Shown: positions 34,781 to 47,428 of the stretch, piece after piece
How positions within the stretch are numbered: position 1 is the stretch's first letter
How the letters are laid out: each line of letters begins with the position of its first letter
Assembly (NCBI GenBank): GCA_016748015.1
Contig: JAAOMT010000468.1
Span: 164,998-228,997, forward strand
DNA length: 64,000 nt
Reading direction: 5' to 3'
Source: Geosiphon pyriformis
Taxonomy: Eukaryota; Glomeromycota; Glomeromycetes; Archaeosporales; Geosiphonaceae
The notes under the pieces: generated by a model
What the model was told of the DNA's origin: nothing
The model's input: the letters and a program-made list of their open reading frames with translations, nothing else
The model's database searches: none
Made by a program: the position numbers and the translations under genes

Positions 34781-35646
34781 TGTTACAGATGATTATTTGG
34801 GATCTTAAATCAAATAACAAACCCATAATTTGGTGCTCAATTAATTGTGTTGTTGGTAATATTAGAAGGTGTTATTTATCTGAAGGTTTTGTTGTGGAGT
34901 TCTTTGTATAATGGACAAAAATTCAATGGTTGTCTTTTTAGTAGCCTCCCAGAATTACAATTCCATTGAATTTCTTTCTTAGCATGATGATTGGTAATCT
35001 TGGCAGAGATGCCTTTCTGGTAAGCTATTCTTAAACTCTCAATTCTTATACCCTTCCTTTGGGGTTTTTTACCAAGTTATCTGTGATGTCAATAACTCAG
35101 TGCTTAATCTTCAAGTAATTAATAAAACAAAAGAGATAACAGAAACAAAAAAAATTTAAAAGAAATAAACTAAGACAATGAATGTTAGTATTCTGTCAAT
35201 AGCCATGATCAAGAACTATTGTTCTAATAAGGTTAAGTATCAATTACTATCAACATAAAGTATTGATAGTAGAGAATAGATTAAGATAGTGAATAATTAT
35301 TTATTTGTGATGTGGAAAATTGCTTAGATCAAGTCTAAATGAAGAGGTCTCTAACTAAAGGATTCTGTCTTTTCTACTTCTAGCACTACTGCTATATATA
35401 CATAATTGAGATTTCTCAATTCCTCAATTCTTTACACCAGGAATTCTGGAATTTTTGGAATCCTGCTATTTCTCTTGAAAAGAATTTTGGAATTCTGGAA
35501 TCCTGTGATTCCTTGTACAAGAATCCTGAAATTTCTGGAATCTTACAATTCTTCTTGAAAGGAATCTTGGAATTCCACATTTATTATGACTACTTCTGAT
35601 TGGCTAATTTATATGCTAATATACTCCTTATGTTCTATAAATAACA
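34781..35646 (-). repeat. B3 3' LTR (866 bp)
   Basis: TGTTACAGATGATTATTTGG at the left, ATAACA at the right. GGAATT/AATTCC array at about 35440-35580. Confidence 0.92.
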
Positions 35647-35660
35647 TTATTCTCTTTTTT

Positions 35661-36299
35661 TTAATATTGAGCTCTATTGAGATCTCCCAAATTTTCTAAC
35701 TCTAATTCTCTGTCTTTGAGTATTTCTTGAACTTTTTTTTCGAGAATTACTTGAATTATTTTGTTTTGTAATTCTTTAAATTGGGTGTTGGTTATTTTTC
35801 TTATTTGGTTAACTATAATAGAGTCCATTTCTGGATTAAGTAAAATTTCTGGTCTGTCTTGGAATTCAGCATGCAATCAATAGATGGCTCTTGCTTGTGT
35901 TGTTAGATTGTTCTTGTCCACAAATTGTTCTAGTTGTTGCAATATTGTTGTGTTAAATAATCATTTTGTTTTATCTGTGTATAAGTTTTGAATATTCAAG
36001 TGTTGTTCCAAGTGGAAATAACAAAAGTTTCTTAGAAATTCATGTATCCACTATTTCCAAGTTTCTTTGGTCAACTCTTGATATGTAGTGGCAATTGTTA
36101 GTTCTTCTATTGCTAATTTTATTTTTAGAACCATTTTGTCAATAGTGTTTTTTATTTTTCTTTGACTTTTGTATTTGGGTATTTTTTTGGTATCTTGATA
36201 TCTAATGATTTGTTGATTGATAGTAATTTCTATATTCTGTTGTTGAATCAATTGGAAGAGTTGTTGTGCTAGTAAGTGAATGTTGTCAGTGATTTCCAT
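35661..36299 (-). pseudogene. B3 ORF3, unknown function
   Basis: 213 codons from ATG at 36299 to TAA at 35663-35661, with four in-frame stops: two W-type stops, one Gln-type stop and one in DKTK*LF. Readable segments: MEITDNIHLLAQQLFQLIQQ, ELTKETWK, FHLEQHLNIQNLYTDKTK, QARAIY, FQDRPEILLNPEMDSIIVNQ, IRKITNTQFKELQNKIIQVI. An upstream in-frame start, present in B4 as ATG, has become ATA here. It is helical and hydrophilic, with no transmembrane segment. Confidence 0.75.
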
Positions 36300-36353
36300 T
36301 TTTCTGTAGTCTTCTGTCGCATCTACTATGTCTTTTTATATTCTTTTATTGGT

Positions 36354-37735
36354 TCAATTTGACGTGTTTAGTTCAATAATTATTATTGGTTCTAAATCTT
36401 GTAAAATCTCATCTGGTTGGACTAGTATTCATTATACTCTTAATTATAGAATATTACTGGTAGATGATGATACTATATGGTGATATGATTTTAGTCAATC
36501 ACCATGTGCTGTTTTGGTTAAGATTTTGTTGTTTAATCTCAATTTATAAGCTCTATTTCTAAAAACTTTTTTATGTGAAATGGTCCATCCCACTTGGAGT
36601 CAAATTTTTCACTTTATTGTTTTTCTGCTTTGGTACAATGTAGAAACACTTTGTCTCCAATCTTGAACTCAACTGGTTTATCTGGTAGTTGGTTATCATG
36701 TCTTTCTTTTTGTTTCTTTTGTAACTTTTGGATATTATTAGCTGCTTTTTGCCGTTTGTTTTCTAGTGTCTCCATTAAGTCATATGTTTTTTTCAACAAT
36801 GTTTTTTAGAAATTTTCTTTTGTTATTGGTTCTGTTGGATATGTTTTAACTTCTATCTCAACTGGTAATGTTGCTGTTCTACCATATACTAGTTCAAATG
36901 GTGTTGCTTGTATAGTGTCTTGCTTCATTGTCCGATAAGCAAATAATACTAATGGTATAAACAAATCTCATTCATCCTGGTTTTCTTGGCTGATTTTGGC
37001 AATAGCTTCACACAATGTTCTGTTAAACCTTTCAACTAGCCTATTTGTTTGTGGATGGTATAGTAATAATAATGGTCTTTTTATTCCAAATCTTTGACTT
37101 AATTCTGCTAATGTTCTATTCACAAAGTGAGTTCCTTAATCTGATAATAGTTTTTTTGAACATCTGTGTCAACATATCAAATCTTGATAAATGAATTTGG
37201 CAACAAATTCTGCATCTGCTCTTTGAATGGCTTTTGTTTCTGGCTATTTAGTGAGATAGTTCATGGCTACTACAATATATCTGTTGCCTCTACTGGTAAT
37301 TGTTAATGGTTTGACTAATTCAATTCTAATGTGATCAAATAGTTGTTCCACTTTGATTAGTCTCAATGGTTCACTTGGTCTTGCTTCTCCTCTTCTCTAA
37401 TAAGCATCACAATTCTAAACATATTGGATGATGTCTAAATACATTGATGACCAATAATATCTTTTTCTGATTTTTTTCATCATTGCTTCTTTATGAAAAT
37501 GTTCTGCTGTTGGATCTGAATGCATGTTGAATAATATTATCTTTTTTTCTGGTTCTGTAATTACTCTGATTGGTTGGTCTAAATTCTTTCTATTTTTCTG
37601 ATAAAGTATATTTTGGTGGTTGATAAAATATTTTGATTGTTGTTTTATGTTGTTTTGTTCCTTTTGAGATAATTTCTCCTTGAACAATTGGGTATTTATA
37701 TAATGTTAAAATTGTTAGTATTTTTGTATATTCAT
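36354..37735 (-). pseudogene. B3 integrase in its own ORF
   Basis: ATG at 37735-37733, 31 bp after the RNase H stop and out of its frame. Zinc domain: MHSDPTAEHFHKEAMMKK. Core: IRIELVKPLTITSRGNRYIV (first Asp changed to Glu/Asn context), LLSD*GTHFVNRTL, YHPQTNRLVERFNRTLCEAI with the Glu kept. Linker: KTYDLMETLENKRQKAANNI. GPY/F: KWDGPFHI followed by a frameshift near 36575. Ends near 36354. Confidence 0.85.
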
Positions 37736-37766
37736 TTTTTTGTTATATTTTTGGGTTGAAATGGTT

Positions 37767-39180
37767 TTAGATTTGTCTTATTCATGACAATCTGTTAGTA
37801 TTTCTGTTTTTTTTTTCCTTTTTATAATGTACTGTATAATTAAATAGTGATAGTTCTATTTTCTATCTGGCATAACAATCATCTACAAACTTTTGTTTTT
37901 GGATTAAAGTCAATCCTTTGTGATTGGTGTACACATCAAACTTTTGACTTAAGTATTCTTTCCATTTAATGACAGCCCAATGGATAGCTAAGTGTTCCAG
38001 TGCTGGAGTTCCATAGTTTTTTTTCAGCTGAACTTAAGCTTCTACTGGCATATGCTACTGGATGTTCTTATCTGTCTAATCTTTTCTGAGATAATACTGC
38101 TCTCAATGCTTGGCCAGATGCATTAGTTGTGATTATGAATGGCTTGCTATGATCCGAATAAATTAGTACTGGAGCTTGAATAAGCTTTCTTCTTAATGTA
38201 TCAAAAGCTTCTTGCTAAATTTCTGTCCATTCATAATTGGTGTTCTTTATTTGAAGTTGGTGTAGTGGTTGAGCTATTTTGGAAAAGTTCTTGATAAAGT
38301 GGTAGTAGTACCCAGCAAATCCCAAGAATGCTCTTAGTTCTGTGAGATTATTTGGTACTAGAAAGTTTTTGACAATCTCAATTTTGTCTGAATCTGTTTT
38401 GATTCCGTCTTTGTTCACCACATGTCCCAAAAACTTGAGTTCAGTCTTCCCAAAGAAACATTTGGTTGCATTTAGCTTTAATCTGGCTTTTTTTAATCTT
38501 TTAAACACTTGTTGGAGATAATACAGATGATCATCAAATGTTTTTGAGAACACATTGGTGTTATTCAAGTATATGACTACTGATTTTCATAATAGCCCAT
38601 TATAAACAATTTCCATAAGTTGCTGGAAAGTGGCTGGAGCATTTATCAAGCCAAATGGCATTACTTCAAATTTAAAGTTTCCTTCCCAAGTTGTAAAAGC
38701 CGTTTTCTTTTTGTCTTCCAGTTTCATGGCTATTTGCTAGTAACCACTGTCTAAGTCTAAAGTTGAGAACCATTTCTTCTCTCCAAAAGTGTCAAACAGC
38801 TTTTGAATCTTTGGAGTTGGGTAGCTATTATCTTTGGTTACTCCTTTTAATTTCCAGTAATCTACACAAAAGTGGATTTTCTCATTCTTTTTACAGACTA
38901 GTATCACTGGTAACAACCATAAACTCATTGATGGTTGAATTAACCCATTGTCAAGTATCCAATTGATTTCTTAACAAATAATCTCATGGCTGGCTGGTGG
39001 TATTCTGTATGCTCTTTGTTTGATTGGCATTGTATCTCCAGTTTTGATCTGGTGTTAGATGATGTTAGTTCTGCCAAATTCATTTTCACTGGCAAAGATG
39101 TCATTAAAGTTGTTGAGCAACATCTTGAGCTGCATATGTTAAAGTGGGTCCAAGTTTCTCATGTTTATTTGTTCTAACTG
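37767..39180 (-). pseudogene. B3 reverse transcriptase and RNase H
   Basis: RT: VILVCKKNEKIHFCVDYWKL, FSTLDLDSGY (motif A Asp intact), VMPFGLINAPATFQQLMEIV, VVIYLNNTNVFSKTFDDH (YLDD to YLNN), KLNATKCFFGKTELKFLGHV, AFLGFAGYYYHFIKNFSKIA. RNase H includes TNASGQALRAVL. The ORF ends RQI then TAA (37769-37767). A frame change lies between about 38040 and 38215. Confidence 0.88.
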
Positions 39181-40341
39181 TTTTGGTTGAAGCAGATAAT
39201 ATTTTTCTCATCCATATATTGTTTGTGATGTAATGTCTACATATTTGCACAGTTGTAGAAAGTCTGCAATGGTGTCTGAAAGTTGGTCTTTAATTTCTGT
39301 AGTCAAGTATCTGATGGTAGTTCCTGCTGGTATCTCAAGGATATTTCCTGTGTTGTTGTAAATGAGAATTTTAATGTGACTGTAGTTCTTTGCTGGTATG
39401 TGTAAGTTGATCAAACCAATTTCTCCTGATTTGCACAGTGTTGCTTTTGCCTTAAAAATCTGAACCTGATCTTTTACTTTTTTCTCTATAACTACTATAT
39501 ACTGGTCATATAGTAAAATAGAAATTGGTTGATGGGTGGAGATAATTTCTCCTTTGTCAATAATTTTTTTCTCTGCCATATTAACTGGTACATTTATTCT
39601 ACCTGTTGATCTGAATTTTTGTATTCCTCTAGCCATAATTCCTAACTTTTCTTTGTTTTCTACTAATACTAATTAAGCTATTTTCACCAGAAGCAGAAAT
39701 ATTGCCTATGCTATCTTTTTGTTTGGTTTTATGATATAGGTCTTTTCTGAATCATTTTGTAGCATTGTAATAATATTTCCTATGTATCCTGCATTAATTA
39801 TTCCTCCTCTGATGTTAATTTCTCTTTTCACTAAGCTACTCCTAAATGCTAGTTGAACCATTGTTGTTGCTGGGATTTTTAATGCTATTTTGAGATCAAT
39901 GCATGTGCATAAGTGTGGTTCCAATTTGATGACATCCTTTTTTGGATATCTTAGATTAAACCCAGCATCTGTATTATGTGTACATTTTGGCATAATACCT
40001 TCATTGTTGTTACTATACCATTTGAATTCCTGTTTCTTGGAAAGGTCAGGAAGTGTGATGTTTGTTTTAGAGTTTAAATCGGAGTCTGAATTGCTATTAT
40101 TTTTCTTGTTATATTGAGTGGAGCTGGAACCATTGTTTTTGTTGTCATCATTGTTGAAGTTTGAATTGGGATTGAAAGTTGATTCCAATTCTGATGTGCA
40201 GCTGTTTATTGGTTTCTCCTTTTCTGGAATTGTGTAGATCATGCATGGTGGTAGATTGTAAATGAAATTACACTCATTACAATATTGAAAGTTACATGAA
40301 ATTAAACAATAATCACATAGTCTTGTATTTTTTTCTTTCAA
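39181..40341 (-). pseudogene. B3 dUTPase domain and following linker
   Basis: A Ser/Asn-rich spacer runs into MPKCTHNTDAGFNLRYPKKD (motif 1, Asp of FDL changed to Asn), AFRSSLVKREINIRG (2), GIINAGYIGNIITMLQN (3; the catalytic Asp has become Asn), PNKKIA (4) and, after a stop, MARGIQKFRSTGRINVPVN (5). The linker HIPAKNYSHIKILIYNNTGN follows. The dUTPase would be inactive because of the motif 3 change. Confidence 0.85.
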
Positions 40342-41160
40342 CTGTTGCTCTTGTTCCTCTCTAGTGGGTGCTAATTCCTGGTAGTGTTCATAGAATTGTT
40401 TTGAATTCAGGAGATTTATGACTGGTTCTAGATCTCAATCAAGTTCTATGGGCTCTTGTGGGTTGTTTTTGATTTTTTTAATTTCTTCAAGTGATGTTTC
40501 TTCTATTTTGGCAATTGCCATTTTCCATATCTTATCATTGTCATGTGGACAACTATCCAATCATTGTATGGCTCTTTTCCAAGCAGCTTCCATTGGTGTT
40601 TCTTTCCTAACCCAGTTGCTGATGAGGATCGTGTACTGGCATGAAGCATCACATGTTCTTTCTCGACCAAGAATGTCATTCCACATTTCTTCATCAAGTA
40701 ATGTTTCTTCACAAGCTAAACAAGATTTGTTGTTCCATTTTCCTTGCCATTTTGGTTGTTCAAAGTGTTCTATGATGCACATGCAGCAGTAAAATTTGGT
40801 TGCTGTTGAGTATTCCTTATCACCATCACAGCACACACTTATTGACAACAATTTCTTGTCACAATTGATGCATATTAGCTTTAGTCGACAATAGTAAGAC
40901 TGTGGTAATATGATATAGATGTATAGTCTATTAGTGGTATTGGTTGGGACCGTTTCTTCTTCTTTTGTTTTTTCTTTTTTTTCATTATTTTCTTTCCATT
41001 TCCAAGTTTGTAGTAATTTTTGATAGTTGTTGTCAGCCCACAAGATTTGGTTGGTACTCCAGATAAGTCCTTTCTTTTGTTTTTCTTTCCCATTATTGTC
41101 CCAGGATAGTATTGGTGGTAGTTCATTGTGGTCATTGTCAGCCCACAATACTTGATACAC
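40342..41160 (-). pseudogene. B3 Trp-rich linker and Cys-rich region
   Basis: From the protease side: YQVLWADNDHNELPPILSWD, LIWSTNQILWADNN and TWKWKENNEKK give a tryptophan every 7-15 residues. The Cys-rich module follows: CRLKLICINCDKKLLSISVC, FYCCMCIIEHFEQPKWQ, KSCLACEETLLDEEMWNDIL, RTCDASCQYTILISNW, and a last pair before the dUTPase (LCDYCLISCNFQYCNECNFI). A 199-codon open frame covers most of it, which suggests real coding constraint. Confidence 0.75.
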
Positions 41161-41280
41161 TTTTTATGTTGGTTTCAGCTTCTCTTCCTCAACATCAATT
41201 AGTGGTGTTAACATGATGTTGTTGGGTTTGAAGTGGCCATATGTTGCTGGTACTTGTGTGTATTGGCCATTCTGATTTAT

Positions 41281-41844
41281 TTGCAGCTCTTAAGTGATTC
41301 AGTTAAGTGTCACATTGGTTTTGGACAGCCAATTGTTCCCAACTAGAGCTTGATACTGGGTGGCTTCCATAACTAGTATTTTGATTGGCACTATGATGCC
41401 ATTGATTTCTATTGGGAGATCATTAATCTCGCTGATTGGAGTTTTGGTTGTTCCATTAGTAGTAATTATGCATGTGTTGGCAGCATGATCAACTTGGTGA
41501 CCTAATTGGTTCATAAGTTGTCATGTAATGATGTTGCCAGCTGATCTACTGTCTAAGATCAGTTTGTTGATGTGACCATCCACTTTCACATTAGTGTACA
41601 TGACAGTAATTGGTTTAGTGTCAAAAGTGGTTCCACTGAATAATGGGACTGGTGTGGTTTCCTTAAGTTCGAAAAAAAAAATAGCTGCTAAGAATTCATT
41701 GTTGGAGATAGTTGCTGGTGGAATATTGCTGGTAAGTGGCTGCTTTTGTTTGGGTTTTTGGTTGTTGGATGAGACATCTTCTGGGATAACCAAAAGACTT
41801 AAATATTGTTGGACATTTGGGTTTTGGATGTATCCAGTGCCCAA
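41281..41844 (-). pseudogene. B3 aspartic protease
   Basis: KPITVMYTNVKVDGHINKLI, then LDSRSAGNIIT: the active-site DSG has become DSR. Then MNQLGHQVDHA, TKTPISEINDLPIEINGIIV and QALVGNNWLSKTNVTLN. It is interrupted by one TAG at the position where B4 has TAA and A1 has a sense codon. Confidence 0.83.
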
Positions 41845-43908
41845 ATTCCATTGTTGAGATCCTGATGGCTGGGTCGAAAAACTGGAGATTAATTAATGAA
41901 CTACTATTGACAATTTCCAGCTCTGTTGTGTTAGTTTTGGCCTTTGGGTTCCATTTTGAGGTAAGTTTTGTGGTGGTGTTTGAATTTGTTGGGATTGATA
42001 GATTATTTGAGGCTGCGGCTGATAGATAGACTGGAACTGCAGTTGATAAATTACAGGTGTTGTCAGCTAATAAACTGGTAGTTGATAGATTGGTTGTTGC
42101 ATCATAGGTAGGTAATTTGGTTGATATTGTTTTGGTGATTGATTACTAATGTAATTTTGTGATTGTAGTCAATGATCGGAGTTTCAATACTGATTAGCTG
42201 ATCTTAAGTTGCTTATTTTTTTTCAGCATTCAAATTGCAAATATTTTTGTTTACCACAATAATAGCATACATGCATTTCCTGTTGCCACAGTTAATTGGT
42301 TGATAATGCTGGACACAACTGATTTTGGGTGTAATTTGAGTTTTCTTGATTGTTGTATTATTAGGGAGATTGATAAATTACATGATTGTCAGCTAAGTAT
42401 CCTTCCAATTTCTGATTGATTGAATCACTGAATTGTTTTAGTTTAGAATCTAATTCAGATAATCTGTTCATTACTAGATTTACGGCTTGGACATAGTTTG
42501 CTTTGAGTTTGGCTGATTTAAAGTCTTTGGTGTTTGTAACTGTAGCTTGAAGGTCTACTAGATACATTAGACATACGTGCTAGTAGATGCTACTGCGCAG
42601 TCCTCTAATGAATTGATTCAGAATCTGTGGTGCTTTAAAATAGTCAGCTTGGATTGCTTGAATTTGGCACAAATTCCTGTGGAAATGTTCCAAGTAAGTG
42701 GTAACTGCTTTAGTTTCTCTTTGTTTAATTGTGATGAATGTGTTGATTAGGCAATTAATACTGTTATTATTACTGAAATATCCCAAGAATACAGTTTTAA
42801 ATTTCTGGAATGTTTGAGATTTAATGACTAAACTCTGATACTATGAGTTAATAGTATCCTGTAGAAAATAGAGAATTGTTTGAAGAGCTCTGTTGTCATT
42901 TCATCTATTGGTTGTGATGGCTTTTTTCACATCGTTGAGCCATACTTGAGCATCATCTTTTTTACCAGTAAATTTTTCTATTTTGGCAATTGGAGCATAG
43001 GCCATTGGTTATTATTGTGATTGCTGCTGAATTTGTTGTTGGGATAGCAGTTGTGTCTGTTGTTATCATTCGACAATTGGTGGAGCTGGTGGTGGATTGA
43101 TCATGATTACTAAAGGTAAGTGTTGTTAATTATTAATATCAGGGTTTTGATTACTCTGGTTTTTTGTGGTTTGATTAACCAGAGTTTTAATTTTTGAATT
43201 TTCTAAGATTGGGTTTTGTTTGCTAGTTTTCTGATTACTACTCTTCTCTTTCTTGGAGTCAGTTATTTCTCAAGGACTAACAGTTCTAAAATTTGGTTGT
43301 GGTGGTGGTAATCAAATTTCTGATGACATTGGAAATTGTGATTTAAATCCCTCAAAGTAATTGCCATATGTTTCTAGTAATTCTGTTTTCTTTTGTTTGC
43401 TTTGGAATGGGATTTTGTTCAACAGTGTGGTTGCGTTTATAGTAAATGTGCCTGTTGATATTATATTGATAGTGTTTCCAGATGTGTAATAATATGATGA
43501 ATTAGCAGGTAAATCAAATCTTTGTTTTTTCCAAGTGGGTAGTTGGATTTGTTTTGGTGTTTCTGCTGGTGTTTGTAATCTTCCTTTTTTTTTGTTGGCA
43601 AAAGTGATAGAAAATTTTTGTTTAGTGTATTTTTCAATTTCCTTGTTTATTTCTGTAATTAGGAGTACAAATAGATAGTTTTGTAGAAAAGTGATACTTT
43701 AGAGCAATTTACTAAAGAAGTTGTTGAAGACAGATTCTGGATCTCCTTGGCCTCCTAAATAATATATGATTCTCTTATTGATGTAGCAATTAAAAACTGA
43801 TTTTGTTGGCCAACTATTATTTGTTAATCCAAGATGGGTGTAATAACATTGAAAAAAAGATTTTGCAAATCCCAAATGATTTGTTCCTATTTCTTTGGAT
43901 TCTGCCAC
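41845..43908 (-). pseudogene. B3 Gag
   Basis: N-terminal MAESKEIGTNHLGFAKSFFQ-like start (first codon GTG at 43908). Then a Pro/Gln-rich spacer and a capsid-like region (IAKIEKFTGKKDDAQVWLND near 42960; FSNNNSINCLINTFITIKQR; YLEHFHRNLCQIQAIQ; ILNQFIRGLRSSIY). A CCHC-like knuckle CYYCGKQKYLQFEC near 42250 has lost its histidine. A YQ-P repeat tail follows. More than a dozen stops. Confidence 0.8.
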
Positions 43909-43971
43909 TGTTTAGATTGTTGTTGTTGGTGCTGGTTCTCTGTAAGATTATACCTTATAGAGAGCACTAAA

Positions 43972-44836
43972 TGTTACAAATAATTATTTGGGGTCTTAAA
44001 TCAAATAACAAATCCATAACTTGGTGCTCGATTAATTGTGTTGTTGATAATATCTGAAGGTGTTGTTTATCTGAAGGTTTTGTTGTAAAGTTCTTTGTAT
44101 AATGAACAGAGATTCAATAGTTGTCTTTTCAGTAGTCTCCCGGAATCACAATTCTATTGAATTTCTTTTTCAGCATAGTGGTTGGTAATCTTAGCAGAGA
44201 TGCCCTTCTGGTAAGCTATCTTTAAACTCTCAATTCTTATACCTTTCCTTTGGGGTCTTTTACCAAGCTATCCATGACATCAATAATTCAGTACTTAATT
44301 TTCAAGTAATTAGTAAAACAAAAGAGATAACAGAAACAAAAAAAATTTAAAAGAAATAAGCTAAAACAATGAATGTTAGTATCCCATCAATAGCCATGAT
44401 CAAGAGCTATTGTTTTAATGAAGTTAAGTATCAATTACTATCAACATGAAGTGTTAATAGTGGAGAATAGATTAAGATAGTAAATAATTATTTATTTGTG
44501 ATATGGAAGATTGCTTAGTCAAGTCTAAATGAAGAGGTCACTAACTAAAGGATTCTGTTTTTTTTACTTCTAGTACTACTGTTATATATATATAATTGAG
44601 ATTTCTTAATTCCTTAATTCTTCACACCAGGAATTCTGGAATTCCTGGAATCCTGCAATTTCTTTTGAGAGGAATCCTGGAATTCTGGAATCCTGTAATT
44701 TTTTGTACAAGAATCCTGAAATTCCTGGAATCCTACAATTCCTCTTGAGAGAAATCCTGGAATTTCACATTTACTATGGCTACTTCTGATTGGCTAATTT
44801 ATATGCTAATATACTCCCTATGTTCTATAAATAACA
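43972..44836 (-). repeat. B3 5' LTR (865 bp)
   Basis: TGTTACAAATAATTATTTGG to ATAACA. Next to it on the internal side, reverse strand, is TAGTGCTCTCTATAAGG, a decayed primer binding site TGGTGCTCTC starting 2 nt from the LTR. Confidence 0.92.
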
Positions 44837-44840
44837 CTGT

Positions 44841-45700
44841 TTTATCATATACTAATTCAAATAATGTAGTTTGTATAGTGTTTTGTTTCATTATTCGATA
44901 AGCAAATAATAGTAATGATATAAACAAATTTTATTTATTCTGGTTTTTTTGGCTGATCTTGGCTATTGCTTTACACAATGTTCTATTGAATCTTTTAACT
45001 AAGCCATTGGTTTATGAATAATATAATAATAACAATGGTCTTTTAATTCCAAATCTTTGACTTAATTCTGCTAATGTTTTGTTTACAAACTGAGTTTTTT
45101 GGTCAAATAACAATTCTTTTGGACATCTGTATCAACAAATTAAATCTTGATAAACAAATTTGGCAATGAATTCTACATCTGCTCTTTGAATTGCTTTTGC
45201 TTCTAACCATTTAATAAAATAATCTATGGCTACTATGATATATCTATTTCCTTTGCTGGTTATTGTTAATAGTTCAATTAAGTCAATTCTAATTTGATCA
45301 AATAGTTGTTCTACTTTAATTGGTTTCAATAATTTGCTGGGTTTTGTTTCTCTTCTTTTCTAATAAGCATCACAATTTTGGACATATTAAATAATATTTG
45401 GATACATTAATGGCTAATAATATTTTTTTCTGGTTCTTTTTATAGTTGTTTCTTTATGAAAATGTCCTGCTGTTAGATCTGAATGCATGTTGTATAATAT
45501 TGTTTCTTTTTTTGCTTCTGTAATTACTCTGAATAATTAATTCGAATTCTTTTTGTTTTTCTAATATAATATATTCTGGTGAGTAATAAAATATTTAGAT
45601 TGTTGTTTTATGTTATTTTGCTCCTTTTGAGATAATTTCTTCTGGAACTATTAAGTATTAATATAATATTGGAGTTGTTAATATTTTTGTGTATTTATTT
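44841..45700 (-). pseudogene. B2 integrase, N-terminal part
   Basis: Contains MKPIKVEQLFDQIRIDLIEL, LTITSKGNRYIIVAIDYFIK (core, Asp kept), AKFVYQDLIC, and on the other side FHKETTI-like zinc-domain traces near 45460. The start codon has become ATA (near 45695). Continues at 34780 after B3 is removed. Confidence 0.78.
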
Positions 45701-47170
45701 TTTGTTATATTTTTGGGTTGAAATGTTTTTTCAGATTTGTCTTATTCATAACAAACTGTCAGCATTTCCATTTTCTTTTCTTTTTTTTATAATGCACTGT
45801 ATAATTAAATAGGAATAGTTTTATTTTCCATCTTGTGTGATGGTTGTCTCCAAATTTTTGTTTCTAAATTAATGTTAATCTCTTGTGATTAGTGTATACA
45901 TCAAACTTTTAACTTAAATATTTCTTTTATTTGATGACAGCTCAATAGATAACTAAGTGCTCTAATACTAGTGTTTCATAGTTTTTTTTAGCTAGACTTA
46001 AGCTTCAACTGGTATAAGCTACTGGATATTCTTATCTATTTGGTTTTTTCTGAGATAGTACAGCTCTTAATGCTTAACCAAATGCATTAGTGGTAATAAT
46101 AAATGATTTGCTGTGATTTAAATAAATTAATACTGAAGCTTAAATAAGCTTTTTCCTCAATGTGTCAAAAGCTTTTTGTTGGGTTTTAGTTAATTCATAT
46201 TTGGTGTTTTTTATTTGGAGTTGATATAATAGTTGAGCTAGTTTGGAAAAATCTTTGATGAAGTGTCAGTAGTATCTAGCAAATCCCAAAAATGTCTTAG
46301 TTCCATCAAGTTTGTTGGTACTGAAAAGTTCTTTACTATTTCTATTTTATCTGAATCTGTTTTAATTCTGTCTTTACTTACTACATGTCCCAAAAATTTC
46401 AACTCTGTTTTTTCAAAGAAGCACTTGGTGGCATTTAACTTTAGTTCTGTTTATCTCAATCTTTTAAACATCTATTGTAGATAATAAAAATAATTATTGA
46501 ATGTTTTTGAAAATACATTGGTGTCATCTAAATACACAATTACTGATTTCCACAATAGTCCTCTATAAACAATTTTCATTAGCTGTTGAAAGATGGCTGA
46601 AGTATTCATTAAGCCAAAAAGCATAATATTGAATTCAAAATTCCTTTTTTGGATTGTAAATGCTGTCTTTTTCTTATCTTCTGGTTTCATGGCTACTTGT
46701 CAGTAACCACTATTTAGATCCAATATTGAGAACCATTTCTTTCCTCCAAATACATCAAAAAGTTTTTGGATCTTTGGGGTTAAGTAGCTATCTTCTTTTG
46801 TTACTCCATTCAGTTTTTAATAATCCACACAAAATCAAATTTTTTTATTTTTTTTTCGAACCAATACAACTGGTGAAAACCATGAACTCATTAATAATTG
46901 AATTAACTCATTGTTTAACATCCAGTTTATTTTCTGTTATATGATTTTATGGCTTGTTGGTGGTACCTAATATGCTTGTTGTTCAATTAGCATTGCATCT
47001 TCTGTCTTGATTTGGTGTTGAATAATGTCAGTTCTGCCAAATTTATTCTTATTGACAAAGATGTCAGTAAAATTATTGAGTAATATTTTGAGTTGTATTT
47101 GTTGAAGTGGATCCAAGTTTTCTAAGTTTATTTGTTCTAATTGTTTTGGTTAAAGCAAATAATATTCTTC
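45701..47170 (-). pseudogene. B2 reverse transcriptase and RNase H
   Basis: A 72-codon open stretch (46690-46472) holds FNIMLFGLMNTSAIFQQLMK and SVIVYLDDTNVFSK. This is the only copy in the window with an intact YLDD, so it shows that YLDN/YLNN elsewhere are later damage. The RNase H ends at the conserved position, here with TGA. Confidence 0.83.
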
Positions 47171-47428
47171 TTATCTATATATTGTTTGTAATATAATATC
47201 TACATATCTACATAGTTGTGAAAAATTTGAAATGGGGTTTAGTGGTTGCTTCTCAACTTCAATGGTTAAGTATTCAATAATGGTCCCTTTTGTTATTTCT
47301 ATGAGGTCTTTAGTTGTATTATAGATGGAAATTTTAATGTAGTTGTTGTTCTTGGCTGGTATGTAAAAATTAATAAACCCAATTTTTCTTAATTCACAAA
47401 TAGTTGGCTCAGCTTCAAAAATTTGTGA

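Larger units (their letters stand above)
34781..44836 (-). mobile_element. Full-length LTR retrotransposon B3 (family B), 10.06 kb
   Basis: LTRs at 34781-35646 and 43972-44836, flanked by CTGT (34777-34780 and 44837-44840). It lies in the integrase of B2; excising it with one CTGT restores B2 continuity when compared with B3's own integrase (near 36862). It carries the full family-B set. Gag through RT share one frame, so the ancestral first ORF was a single Gag-Pro-dUT-RT-RH fusion. Dozens of stops are present. Confidence 0.93.
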
